Assembly: GCF_036711975.1 (NCBI RefSeq)
Contig: NC_091970.1
Location: 8,811,501 to 8,875,500, forward strand
Length of the DNA: 64,000 nucleotides
Direction: 5' to 3'
DNA from: Onthophagus taurus
Taxonomy: Eukaryota > Arthropoda > Insecta > Coleoptera > Scarabaeidae
Shown: one piece after another, positions 19,463 through 30,780 of the stretch
Position numbering within the stretch: position 1 is the stretch's first letter
How the letters are laid out: each line of letters opens with the position of its first letter
Notes under the pieces: model-generated
What the model was told of the DNA's origin: nothing
Seen by the model: the letters and a program-made list of their open reading frames with translations, nothing else
Databases searched by the model: none
Translations under genes and position numbers: made by a program

Positions 19463-22400
19463 TTACGAAACACTTATATAAATCGCTGCTGTTATTGCTA
19501 TTATAAAACATACAACAACCACAAATAAAATAACCTTTTGTTGCATGGCACGAATAATCATTGAGTTCATTATACGAGAAGCTCGACCCAATTCCTCGTT
19601 TGTATCCCTCAACTAAAAATATTTGCAAATGATATGTATTGTCGAACTAAATTTTTAACCTTAAAAAAGATTCAAGAATCATCATGTAGCTTAAAAATCG
19701 ACGAAGCGTAGAACATACCGAAAAATTACATTAAAGTTTTGACGTGACGTCACAAGCAATGTTTTTCCTATAAAATCGGTCAACACCTAGCCATAGCAAC
19801 CATAACCACGCACAAAATCAATCTGATAAACTTAAAAGTAAAGTTATTTTCTAACTAACTAAACTAGGTGAGATTACAACGTATATTTTCGGATAAAACA
19901 CTCTTGTTTTTCTTAAGCTTTCGGTGCATAACGACTGATTACCTGTCGTAAGATAAACTGTGTATCAATAGACTCTGTATTAATATTAGAAGTAATACTA
20001 GATCGAAAACTAGAAACATTCGGATTTAGCCTCACGTCTCTCAAGACGGCTGAACCCGAATGATTCTAGTTCTAGGTCTTGTATTAGTCCTAGTGATAGT
20101 GCTAGTGTAAAACTAGAACTAACCCTAGACCTAGAACTAGAAAGTTTTGACCCCACGTTTCCAATTCACGGCTAAACGGCACAATATCCAAAATTGACAA
20201 CCACCTACATTAAATTCTGTTATGATTACAAAACTTAAAGTGATAGAGAAAAACGTTTCCCATAAAAATTAATGATAATGAATTAAGATAACATAATCCA
20301 TAGTCAATGCCACCATAGATATTATCATTTCTTAGGTGCAAGCCAGGAATTCTCAAAATATCAAAATTGACAATCATCTGCGTTAAATTCTGTTATAATT
20401 AGAAAATTAAAGGTGATAGAGAAAAACGTTTCCTATAAAAATGAATGATAATGAATCAAGATAACATAATCCATAGTCAATACCACCATAGATATCACCA
20501 TTTCTTAGGTTCAAGCCAGGAATTCTCAAAATATCAAAATTGACAATCATCTGCGTTAAATTCTGTTATAATTAAAAAATTAAAGGTGATAGAGAAAAAC
20601 GTTTCCCATAAAAATTAATAATAATGAATCAAGATAACATAATCCATAATCAATACCACCATAGATATCACCATTTCTTAGGTTCAAGCCAGGAATTCTC
20701 AAAATATCAAAATTGACAATCATCTGCATTCAATTCTGTTATAATTAGAAAATTAAAGGTGATAGAGAAAAACGTTTCCTATAAAAATGAATGATAATGA
20801 ATCAAGATAACATAATCCATAGTCAATACCACCATAGATATCACCATTTCTTAGGTTCAAGCCAGGAATTCTCAAAATATCAAAATTGACAATCATCTGC
20901 GTTAAATTCTGTTATAATTAAAAAATTAAAGGTGATAGAGAAAAACGTTTCCCATAAAAATTAATAATAATGAATCAAGATAACATAATCCATAATCAAT
21001 ACCACCATAGATATCACCATTTCTTAGGTTCAAGCCAGGAATTCTCAAAATATCAAAATTGACAATCATCTGCGTTCAATTCTGTTATAATTAGAAAATT
21101 AAAGGTGATAGAGAAAAACGTTTCCCATAAAAATTAATAATAATGAATCAAGATAACATAATCCATAGTCAATACCACCATAGATATCACCATTTCTTAG
21201 GTTCAAGCCAGGAATTCTCAAAATATCAAAATTGACAATCATCTGCGTTAAATTCTGTTATAATTAGAAAATTAAAGGTGATAGAGAAAAACATTTCCTA
21301 TAAAAATGAATTATAATGAATCAAGATAAAATAATCCATAGTCAATACCACCATAGATATCACCATTTCTTAGGTTCAAGCCAGGAATTCTCAAAATATC
21401 AAAATTGACAATCATCTGCATTCAATTCTGTTATAATTAGAAAATTAAAGGTGATAGAGAAAAACGTTTCCCATAAAAATTAATAATAATGAATCAAGAT
21501 AACATAATCTATAGTCAATGCCACAATAGATATCACCATTTCTTAGGTTCAAGCCAGGAATTCTCAAAATATCAAAATTGACAATCATCTGCGTTAAATT
21601 CTGTTATAATTAAAAAATTAAAGGTGATAGAGAAAAACGTTTCCCATAAAAATTAATAATAATGAATCAAGATAACATAATCCATAATCAATACCACCAT
21701 AGATATCACCATTTCTTAGGTTCAAGCCAGGAATTCTCAAAATATCAAAATTGACAATCATCTGCGTTCAATTCTGTTATAATTAGAAAATTAAAGGTGA
21801 TAGAGAAAAACGTTTCCCATAAAAATTAATAATAATGAATCAAGATAACATAATCCATAGTCAATACCACCATAGATATCACCATTTCTTAGGTTCAAGC
21901 CAGGAATTCTCAAAATATCAAAATTGACAATCATCTGCGTTAAATTCTCTTATAATTAGAAAATTAAAGGTGATAGAGAAAAACGTTTCCCATAAAAATT
22001 AATAATAATGAATCAAGATAACATAATCCATAGTCAATACCACCATAGATATCACCATTTCTTAGGTTCAAGCCAGGAATTCTCAAAATATCAAAATTGA
22101 CAATCATCTGCGTTAAATTCTCTTATAATTAGAAAATTAAAGGTGATAGAGAAAAACGTTTCCCATAAAAATTAATAATAATGAACCAAGATAACATAAT
22201 CCATAGTCAATACCACCATAGATATCACCATTTCTTAGGTTCAAGCCAGGAATTCTCAAAATATCAAAATTGACAATCATCTGCGTTAAATTCTCTTATA
22301 ATTAGAAAATTAAAGGTGATAGAGAAAAACGTTTCCCATAAAAATTAATAATAATGAATCAAGATAACATAATCCATAGTCAATACCACCATAGATATCA

Positions 22401-25400
22401 CCATTTCTTAGGTTCAAGCCAGGAATTCTCAAAATATCAAAATTGACAATCATCTGCGTTAAATTCTCTTATAATTAGAAAATTAAAGGTGATAGAGAAA
22501 AACGTTTCCCATAAAAATTAATAATAATGAACCAAGATAACATAATCCATAGTCAATACCACCATAGATATCACCATTTCTTAGGTTCAAGCCAGGAATT
22601 CTCAAAATATCAAAATTGACAATCATCTGCGTTAAATTCTCTTATAATTAGAAAATTAAAGGTGATAGAGAAAAACGTTTCCCATAAAAATTAATAATAA
22701 TGAATCAAGATAACATAATCCATAGTCAATACCACCATAGATATCATTTCTTAGGTTCAAACCAGGAATTCTCAAAATTGACAATCATCTGCGTTAAATT
22801 CTCTTATAATTAGAAAATTAAAGGTGATAGAGAAAAACGTTTCCCATAAAAATTAATAATAATGAATCAAGATAACATAATCCATAGTCAATACCACCAT
22901 AAATATCACCATTTCTTAGATTCAAGCCAGGAATTCCCAAAATATCAAAATTGACAATCATCTGCGTTAAATTCTCTTATAATTAGAAAATTAAAGGTGA
23001 TAGAGAAAAACGTTTCCCATAAAAATTAATAATAATGAATCAAGATAACATAATCCATAGTCAATACCACCATAGATATCACCATTTCTTAGGTTCAAGC
23101 CAGGAATTCTCAAAATATCAAAATTGACAATCATCTGCGTTCAATTCTGTTATAATTAGAAAATTAAAGGTGATAGAGAAAAACGTTTCCCATAAAAATG
23201 AATGATAATGAATCAAGATAACATAATCCATAGTCAATGCCACCATAGATATCATTTCTTAGGTTCAAACCAGGAATTCTCAAAATTGACAATCATCTGC
23301 GTTAAATTCTCTTATAATTAGAAAATTAAAGGTGATAGAGAAAAACGTTTCCCATAAAAATTAATAATAATGAATCAAGATAACATAATCCATAGTCAAT
23401 ACCACCATAAATATCACCATTTCTTAGGTTCAAGCCAGGAATTCTCAAAATATCAAAATTGACAATCATCTGCGTTAAATTCTGTTATAATTAGAAAATT
23501 AAAGGTGATAGAGAAAAACGTTTCCCATAAAAATGAATGATAATGAATCAAGATAACATAATCCATAGTCAATGCCACCATAGATATCATTTCTTAGGTT
23601 CAAACCAGGAATTCTCAAAATTGACAATCATCTGCGTTAAATTCTCTTATAATTAGAAAATTAAAGGTGATAGAGAAAAACGTTTCCCATAAAAATTAAT
23701 AATAATGAATCAAGATAACATAATCCATAGTCAATACCACCATAGATATCACCATTTCTTAGGTTCAAGCCAGGAATTCTCAAAATATCAAAATTGACAA
23801 TCATCTGCGTTAAATTCTCTTATAATTAGAAAATTAAAGGTGATAGAGAAAAACGTTTCCCATAAAAATTAATAATAATGAATCAAGATAACATAATCCA
23901 TAGTCAATACCACCATAGATATCATTTCTTAGGTTCAAGCCAGGAATTCCCAAAATATCAAAATTGACAATCATCTGTGTTAAATTCTCTTATAATTAGA
24001 AAATTAAAGGTGATAGAGAAAAACGTTTCCCATAAAAATTAATAATAATGAATCAAGATAACATAATCCATAGTCAATACCACCATAGATATCATTTCTT
24101 AGGTTCAAGCCAGGAATTCCCAAAATATCAAAATTGACAATCATCTGCGTTAAATTCTCTTATAATTAGAAAATTAAAGGTGATAGAGAAAAACGTTTCC
24201 CATAAAAATTAATAATAATGAATCAAGATAACATAATCCATAGTCAATACCACCATAGATATCACCATTTCTTAGGTTCAAGCCAGGAATTCTCAAAATA
24301 TCAAAATTGACAATCATCTGCGTTCAATTCTGTTATAATTAGAAAATTAAAGGTGATAGAGAAAAACGTTTCCCATAAAAATTAATAATAATGAATCAAG
24401 ATAACATAATCCATAGTCAATACCACCATAGATATCACCATTTCTTAGGTTCAAGCCAGGAATTCCCAAAATATCAAAATTGACAATCATCTGCGTTAAA
24501 TTCTCTTATAATTAGAAAATTAAAGGTGATAGAGAAAAACGTTTCCCATAAAAATTAATAATAATGAATCAAGATAACATAATCCATAGTCAATACCACC
24601 ATAGATATCACCATTTCTTAGGTTCAAGCCAGGAATTCTCAAAATATCAAAATTGACAATCATCTGCGTTCAATTCTGTTATAATTAGAAAATTAAAGGT
24701 GATAGAGAAAAACGTTTCCCATAAAAATTAATAATAATGAATCAAGATAACATAATCCATAGTCAATACCACCATAGATATCACCATTTCTTAGGTTCAA
24801 GCCAGGAATTCCCAAAATATCAAAATTGACAATCATCTGCGTTAAATTCTCTTATAATTAGAAAATTAAAGGTGATAGAGAAAAACGTTTCCCATAAAAA
24901 TTAATAATAATGAATCAAGATAACATAATCCATAGTCAATACCACCATAGATATCACCATTTCTTAGGTTCAAGCCAGGAATTCTCAAAATATCAAAATT
25001 GACAATCATCTGCGTTCAATTCTGTTATAATTAGAAAATTAAAGGTGATAGAGAAAAACGTTTCCCATAAAAATTAATAATAATGAATCAAGATAACATA
25101 ATCCATAGTCAATACCACCATAGATATCACCATTTCTTAGGTTCAAGCCAGGAATTCCCAAAATATCAAAATTGACAATCATCTGCGTTAAATTCTCTTA
25201 TAATTAGAAAATTAAAGGTGATAGAGAAAAACGTTTCCCATAAAAATTAATAATAATGAATCAAGATAACATAATCCATAGTCAATACCACCATAGATAT
25301 CACCATTTCTTAGGTTCAAGCCAGGAATTCTCAAAATATCAAAATTGACAATCATCTGCGTTCAATTCTGTTATAATTAGAAAATTAAAGGTGATAGAGA

Positions 25401-27827
25401 AAAACGTTTCCCATAAAAATTAATAATAATGAATCAAGATAACATAATCCATAGTCAATACCACCATAGATATCACCATTTCTTAGGTTCAAGCCAGGAA
25501 TTCCCAAAATATCAAAATTGACAATCATCTGCGTTAAATTCTCTTATAATTAGAAAATTAAAGGTGATAGAGAAAAACGTTTCCCATAAAAATTAATAAT
25601 AATGAATCAAGATAACATAATCCATAGTCAATACCACCATAGATATCACCATTTCTTAGGTTCAAGCCAGGAATTCTCAAAATATCAAAATTGACAATCA
25701 TCTGCGTTCAATTCTGTTATAATTAGAAAATTAAAGGTGATAGAGAAAAACGTTTCCCATAAAAATTAATAACAATGAATCAAGATAACATAATCCATAG
25801 TCAATGCCACCGTAGATATCATTTCTTAGGTTCAAGCCAGGAATTCTCAAAATTGACAATCATCTGCGTTAAATTCTGTTATAATTAGAAAATTAAAGGT
25901 GATAGAGAAAAACGTTTCCCATAAAAATTAATAATAATGAATCAAGATAACATAATCCATAGTCAATGCCACCATAGATATCATTTCATAGGTTCAAGCC
26001 AGGAATTCTCAAAATTGACAATCATCTGCGTTAAATTCTGTTATAATTAGAAAATTAAAGGTGATAGAGAAAAACGTTTCCCATAAAAATTAATAATAAT
26101 GAATCAAGATAACATAATCTATAGTCAATGCCACAATAGACATCACCATTTCTTAGGTTCAAGCCAGGAATTCTCAAAATATCAAAATTGACAATCATCT
26201 GCGTTAAATTCTGTTATAAGTAGAAAACTAAAGGTGATAGAAAAAACGTTTCCTATAAAAATGAATGATAATGAATCAAGATAACATAATCCATAGTCAA
26301 TGCCACCATAGATATCATTTCTTAGGTTCAAGCCAGGAATTCTCAAAATTGACAATCATCTGCGTTAAATTCTGTTATAATTAGAAAATTAAAGGTGATA
26401 GAGAAAAACATTTCCTATAAAAATGAATTATAATGAATCAAGATAACATAATCCATAATCAATGCCACAATAGATATCACCATTTCTTAGGTTCAAGCCA
26501 GGAATTCTCAAAATATCAAAATCGCCTAGCAAATTGTATTCTTAACAAAATTGCTCTCAGACGCATAGATATCGAAAAAAATATGAAAATTCATGAATAA
26601 AGAAAAGCTTCGCCATGAAGGGCGTTTACATTGAACCAGCTGAATTGTCTTTAAATGTGTAAAATTTTTATTAATGTATGCTTAAATTAAGTTACAAATT
26701 GAATTACTAATTTTACACACACAATAAAGCAGTTTCCAAAGTTTTGTATACCATAATTTGAGACAAATTAATTAAGAAGAGGATTTGTATTCGATTTGTT
26801 TTAATATAGACAACCAACTGTACATTGTGTATATACCTTAAAGTTGATTTAAAATGAAGGTGTTTACATTAACAGTGATTAAGCAGGATTATTTTGGCAT
26901 CCTAGTAAGATTTCCCAATGAAAAACTGAACCACCCTGTATATGAGTAGCAGGGTCGATGACGTCACAAAAAATGACGTCACGTCGAAGCTTTAAAGTGA
27001 TTTTTCGGCAAGTTTAAACTTTTTCACACATTTTTTATATATATAATGGCTTATTTAAGAGACTTCCCGTCGATTAAAAAAAAATTAACGATTTTTAAGC
27101 GACATGATGATTTTTGAATTATTTTAATTTTTTTAGAGTTTAATTTAATTAAAATTACGTACCCTTGCTCTCGATCTTTGTATAGTTTCGCGTTGTTCAC
27201 TTAAATTGGCTAAAACCTCAGCTCCAATATTCTGCGTTTCAATAACGACTCGATACCCTTCCTCAAGATTTTTTCCGGTCCTTTCTAAACGTTCCGAATT
27301 ATCCAAAAGTCGTTGTTTTTGATCGTTACAAATCCGATCGCTTAAATCCTCAGTTGAATCATAACCAAACGTACTTTGCCGCACCGATCTAGCTTTTATA
27401 TAATCTAAGGTGAGTCTTTTTAACTCAGCTCGATAGCAATCAAGTTTTGTTTTGCATCTTTGTCTTTTTGCGTGTTCTGGAACTTCTCGAACTTCCAAAT
27501 CCATTTGTTCAAGCTGTAGAGGGAAAAATACATTTTTTTTATCGTAAAGAACAAATAAAAGATAATGATTAAAATTAGATTAAGGTGCAAATTAAGATTT
27601 TACCAGTTCTTGAGCTTCTTCAACATGTTTTTCTATGTTTGAGATCAACTGGCGTCTATCTTCTATAACAAAAGAATAAAGAAACAAAAAAATTAATAAT
27701 AAATACCAACTGAAAATCGAAATATTTACTTACTCGTTACGCTTGAGGTTAACTGTCCCACTTGAGCCGTAATATCGGCCGTAAGGGCCGAATATTGCTG
27801 TTCGTAATTCTCAAAAAGTGACCCCAT
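19463..27827 (-). CDS. Vti1a: Vti1a, Qb-SNARE of Golgi/endosomal vesicle fusion; four coding exons
   Basis: SNARE that joins syntaxin-type partners in fusion of vesicles at the trans-Golgi and endosomes. Exons on the minus strand: 27827-27734, 27662-27604, 27513-27163, 19612-19463. All GT/AG junctions join in frame to 217 residues, the same length as mammalian VTI1A. The N-terminal three-helix domain begins MGSLFENYEQQYSALTADI. The SNARE motif runs through QRLLDNSERLERTGKNLEEG and ETQNIGAEVLANLSEQRETI. The last exon, LRDTNEELGRASRIMNSMII plus a hydrophobic anchor (VILFVVVVCFIIAITAAIYI), is separated by a 7.55-kb intron filled with satellite. Without that exon the frame would end prematurely after exon 3, so the distant exon is essential. 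The gene starts head to head with eL34. Confidence 0.95.
19990..20170. repeat. ACTAGAA-rich dispersed repeat, copy 1
   Basis: Dense degenerate copies of CTAGAACTAG/CTAGTTCTAG phrases. The block ACGTCTCTCAAGACGGCT followed by AACCCGAATGATTCTAG occurs inverted at about 29830-29905. It sits just inside the left end of the large element. Confidence 0.7.
20181..26522. repeat. 173-bp satellite, about 37 copies, in the Vti1a intron
   Basis: Head-to-tail monomers with GGTGATAGAGAAAAACGTTT, CATAATCCATAGTCAATACC and AAAATATCAAAATTGACAAT. The period is ~173 bp. Shortened monomers (~160 bp, lacking CACC and a stretch after AATTCTC) occur near 22740, 23250, 23590 and 25800-26340. From about 24290 to 25740 two subtypes alternate (AATTCTC...TTCAATTCTG and AATTCCC...TTAAATTCTC), making a dimeric higher-order unit of ~345 bp. 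Confidence 0.96.
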
Positions 27828-28020
27828 TTAAAAAATTTCTATTTCACCTTTTTGTTTTGATTTTGTCTCAAAAAAAAAGCAAAGAAAAAAAAACTAATTT
27901 GGTTCTTTCGACGAATCACTCGAGTCTTGACTCATCCCCACCCTATTTTAATCTCCGATAGATGGCGGTTACTTCGGCGCGAAGTTAGCCGAGTCGATAA
28001 GTTAGAATTTCCTTTCTCTT
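27828..28020. promoter_or_regulatory. Short divergent promoter between Vti1a and eL34
   Basis: The Vti1a start codon (27827, minus) and the likely eL34 transcription start (about 28010-28020, plus) are under 200 bp apart. The stretch 27960-28005 is GC-rich for this window (GATGGCGGTTACTTCGGCGC). A pyrimidine run TTTCCTTTCTCTTCC at 28008-28022 resembles the TOP-type initiator of ribosomal protein genes. Confidence 0.6.
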
Positions 28021-28037
28021 CCGGTGCGTTTTACAAG
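28010..28037 (+). other. Probable non-coding first exon of eL34
   Basis: The pyrimidine-rich start is followed by a strong donor AAG|GTACG at 28037/28038. The next acceptor, TTTTTCAG at 28181-28182, precedes the start codon by only six bases. This gives a very short 5' UTR typical of ribosomal protein genes. The exact transcription start is an estimate. Confidence 0.55.
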
Positions 28038-28188
28038 GTACGTCGCTTGTGAAAATAAATTTATTTCCGATTTATCCTAAAACATCGCGTTTATTAATAA
28101 TTGTTATTCAATCAGCGTTGTTTTAATTCGTTTTTTAATGTTTAAGTGAAATATTGAGAGTAAGTTTTTGTTGATTTTTCAGATCGAA

Positions 28189-28798
28189 ATGGTTCAACGG
28201 CTTGTTTTCCGGCGACGATTGTCTTATAATACAAATTCTAATAAACGACGCATGTAAGTTTAAATTCATTTTATTTCGTTATCTTAAATTCATTTAAAAA
28301 ATATTAAAATGCAACATACTTAACCTCACTTTTTTTGAGGTTATGTCTTTCAAAACACGTTGTCAAAATATTAATGATGATTCTTGGCTAGAGTCCTGAA
28401 TAACTCGTGACGAAATGCTGTTATATCGTTCGTTTTTTATATCTGATTATGTTTTAATTAAATAATTATAAGTATTAAAAAAAATTTTTGCTATACTAAA
28501 TCGTTTTTGTTTTAGTGTTCGTACCCCTGGTGGTAAATTGGTTTATCAATACTTAGAAAAGAAGAAGAAGGTACCAAAATGTGGTCAATGTTCCGATAAA
28601 TTGAGGGGTATTGTCCCAGCGAGGCCCCAAGAACGCTCGAGGATGTGCCGTCGTAAGAAGACCGTCAAAAGGGCTTACGGTGGTGTTTTATGTCATAAGT
28701 GCGTTAAAGAAAAGATTGTGCGTGCTTTCTTATTAGAAGAACAGAAAATTGTTGTCAAGGTGCTAAAAGCACAACAGGCGACTAAATCTAAGAAGTAA
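28189..28798 (+). CDS. RpL34: 60S ribosomal protein eL34
   Basis: Structural protein of the large ribosomal subunit. Exons 28189-28253 and 28516-28798 join in frame to 115 residues, the normal size. The N-terminus MVQRLVFRRRLSYNTNSNK is the family signature. The body keeps CGQCSDKLRGI (first Cys pair), RAYGGVLCHKCVKEKI (second Cys pair) and the near-invariant EEQKIVVKVLKAQ before a lysine-rich end. The start is fixed by the family N-terminus. AATAAA lies about 20 bp after the stop. The 262-bp intron may encode a box C/D snoRNA. Confidence 0.97.
28370..28450 (+). ncRNA. Candidate box C/D snoRNA in the eL34 intron
   Basis: Box C ATGATGA (28374-28380), D' CTGA (28396-28399), C'-like TGACGA (28408-28413) and D CTGA (28443-28446) occur in the right order and spacing for a ~75-nt C/D snoRNA. 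A weak terminal stem can be drawn (AAAATATT against TTATGTTTT). Introns of ribosomal protein genes are common hosts. The candidate guide next to D' is TTCTTGGCTAGAGTC. I could not confirm an rRNA target. Confidence 0.4.
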
Positions 28799-29104
28799 AT
28801 GCATAAAAATTGACGTTTGTAATAAATTTATTATTATAAGAAAAATATAGTTTTATTTCTTTTATATTCTAAGCTCCTATAACTCTTTTATCTCAAATAA
28901 ACAAGTTCCATAACTTTATTTGATTGTTATAAGCCAATTTGTTCCATGTTTATTTAATGTTCTTCATGATTTTATGCATAACTACTCAAATTTAAGAAGT
29001 TATAATCTAATATCATGTGTTATATCATTTCTTTAACTCAAAGTGGAATTTCTACACAAAATTCTAAAATAAATCAATAAATTATTTTAAAATAACTTAA
29101 AATT
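28799..29104. other. eL34 3' end and intergenic DNA
   Basis: Polyadenylation signals just after 28798, then AT-rich single-copy sequence with nothing recognisable. Confidence 0.5.
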
Positions 29105-29310
29105 TTATTATTTTTAGGTTATCCAACTTGACTCGGTTACCATGGTGATTAAGATCCAAATATTGCAGGTGCTTGTCAAAATTGAAATTGAACTTAAGTT
29201 CTTTTAAGGAAAAAGTCTAATTTAATTCGTTTAAAAGGTTCTATTTAACTCAAAATCGGTTTATCTAGGGAATTATAAACAAGGTAAGTGAATTAAATCA
29301 AAAAAAAAGA
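29105..29310 (+). repeat. ~205-bp direct repeat, copy 1
   Basis: Begins TTATTATTTTTAGGTTATCC, contains ACTCGGTTACCATGGTGATT, and ends with a good splice donor, AACAAGGTAAGTG. Its partner lies at 29461-29670, 356 bp away. Confidence 0.8.
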
Positions 29311-29460
29311 TATTTTTAATTTATTTCTCTTAATTAGAATCGATTTAAATTAATTACAATTAACGAATTTATTGTGAATGCGACATAATCGTAAAGAATT
29401 CGAAGTGTTTTAAAATTAATAAAAATTAGGTTAGAATTGATAAAAAAATCGGAATAAAAT

Positions 29461-29670
29461 TTTATTATTTTAAGGTTATCCAACTTGACTCGGTTACCAT
29501 GGTGATTAAGATCCAAATATTGCAGTTGCTTGACAAAATTGACATTGATTTTAAGTTTTTTTTTAATGAAAAACACATAATTAATTGGATTTAAAGGTTG
29601 TATTTAATTCAAAATGGGTAAATGGATGAAATTATAAGCAAGGTAAGTGGATTAAATCAAAAAAAAATTT
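29461..29670 (+). repeat. ~205-bp direct repeat, copy 2
   Basis: Colinear with 29105-29310, identical through GGTTATCCAACTTGACTCGG and beyond, with small indels in the middle. It ends with the same donor-like AGCAAGGTAAGTG. It could be a duplicated untranslated exon or an unclassified repeat. Confidence 0.8.
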
Positions 29671-29689
29671 TTTTTAGATCAATTAAAAT

Positions 29690-30612
29690 GTACAAGAATT
29701 TAGGGTTAAATGACAATTAAAACTAGAACTAAAAACTTCTAGGTTTTTCCGGGCGTCTTAGACAAGAACTTTGAAAAGTTTGAAGACGCACGGCTTTTTC
29801 CCGAATATTTCTAGTTTTACACTAGCACTATCACTAGAAGTCTTGCGTTAGAAGACCTAGAACTAGAATCATTCGGGTTTAGCCGTCTTGAGAGACGTGG
29901 AACTAAATCCGATTATTATTATATTCGTAATCTTCATAAAATAAGCTTTAAAGTGAGTCCAAACTTGACGCATTTATCTCAAAAAGCCAAAAAGTTCGAA
30001 CTTTTAATTTTGACATATTTGTCAACTTCATAAAAAATCCTTTAAAATGAGTCCAAACTTGACATATTTAACTTTAATATTAATGTAATAATACAATCAC
30101 TTCCGGTTTGAAACGTCAACGTTAATTTTGACATATTTGTCATCTTCATTAAAAAACCTTTAAAATGAGTCTAAAGATGACGCACTTATCTCAAAATCAA
30201 CGAAGTTAGAATAAAAAACGTTAAACCCGAAATTAGCAACAATGAAGATAGCAATTTAATTATTAAATATTAATACCAACCTTAATTTTTTTTCTTTTTG
30301 TGACAAATATTAAGACATTTTATAAAAATTAAGAATTTGTCAAAATAACGTTAACATTTCAAACCGGAAGTTGCTTATATCTCGAGTAATATTGGAATTA
30401 AACGTATCATGTTTGGGCTCATTTTAAAGGATTTTTCACGACAATTACAAATATGTTAAAATTGACGTTGACATTAAATGAAAAAAAAAAAAAACATTAA
30501 AATGAGTCCAAATATGATGTTGCTAGATATCACTATGTTGTATATTTTTATTGCACTAAAACTAGAACTAACACTAGAATTAGAAAGTATCGGGTTTAGC
30601 TGTGTGTTTGGG
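29690..30612. repeat. Composite of ACTAGAA-rich blocks and a third fold-back copy
   Basis: 29700-29920 is an ACTAGAA-rich block in the opposite orientation to 19990-20170. 29930-30240 and 30310-30480 are left and right arms of the fold-back family seen at 15595 and 17320 (CACTTCCGGTTTGAAACGTC against TTTCAAACCGGAAGTTGC). 30550-30612 is another ACTAGAA-rich block (CTAGAACTAACACTAGAATT). No coding region is supported. Confidence 0.7.
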
Positions 30613-30644
30613 GACGCCTGTATATTATATTATACTTTTCCTTC

Positions 30645-30780
30645 AATGACTTTAAAGTGATTTGTCGGTAAGTTTTACACTTTTCCGCACTTTTTTTTTA
30701 TTTGAAACGTTTTACGTGAGTGATTTATCGTCGATTAAAAAAAATGTCGATTTTTAAGCGATATGATTCTTGAACTATAC
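30645..30780. repeat. Solo copy of the terminal sequence of the large Vti1a-intron element
   Basis: TTTAAAGTGATTTGTCGGTA, CGTCGATTAAAAAAAATGTC and CGATTTTTAAGCGATATGAT match, in the same order, the right end at 26985-27115. An ACTAGAA-rich block lies just inside it, as at 19990, so it probably marks a second member of that element family. Confidence 0.7.

Larger units (their letters stand above)
19670..27115. mobile_element. Large inverted-repeat-bounded element carrying the 173-bp satellite, inside the last intron of Vti1a
   Basis: Left end near 19672: TTCAAGAATCATCATGTAGC, then TTAAAAATCGACG, CCGAAAAAT and TTGACGTGACGTCA. The right end (about 26950-27115) holds the same blocks in reverse order and orientation: TGACGTCACGTCGAAG, TTTTTCGGCAAGTTT, CGATTTTTAAGCGACATGAT. 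Repeats are imperfect over ~100-150 bp. A further copy of the right end lies at 30645-30780. No transposase gene and no certain target duplication are seen, so the element class is open. Its boundaries are estimates. Confidence 0.6.

Noticed and set aside
27145..27162. The open frame of Vti1a exon 3 running on to a stop (ending VRNFN)
   Set aside because: The last codons read through a good donor (GTACGT). Joining to the exon at 19612 restores the conserved SNARE end and membrane anchor.
30478..30660. 60-codon frame after the third fold-back copy
   Set aside because: It overlaps the dispersed ACTAGAA-rich repeat and resembles no protein.
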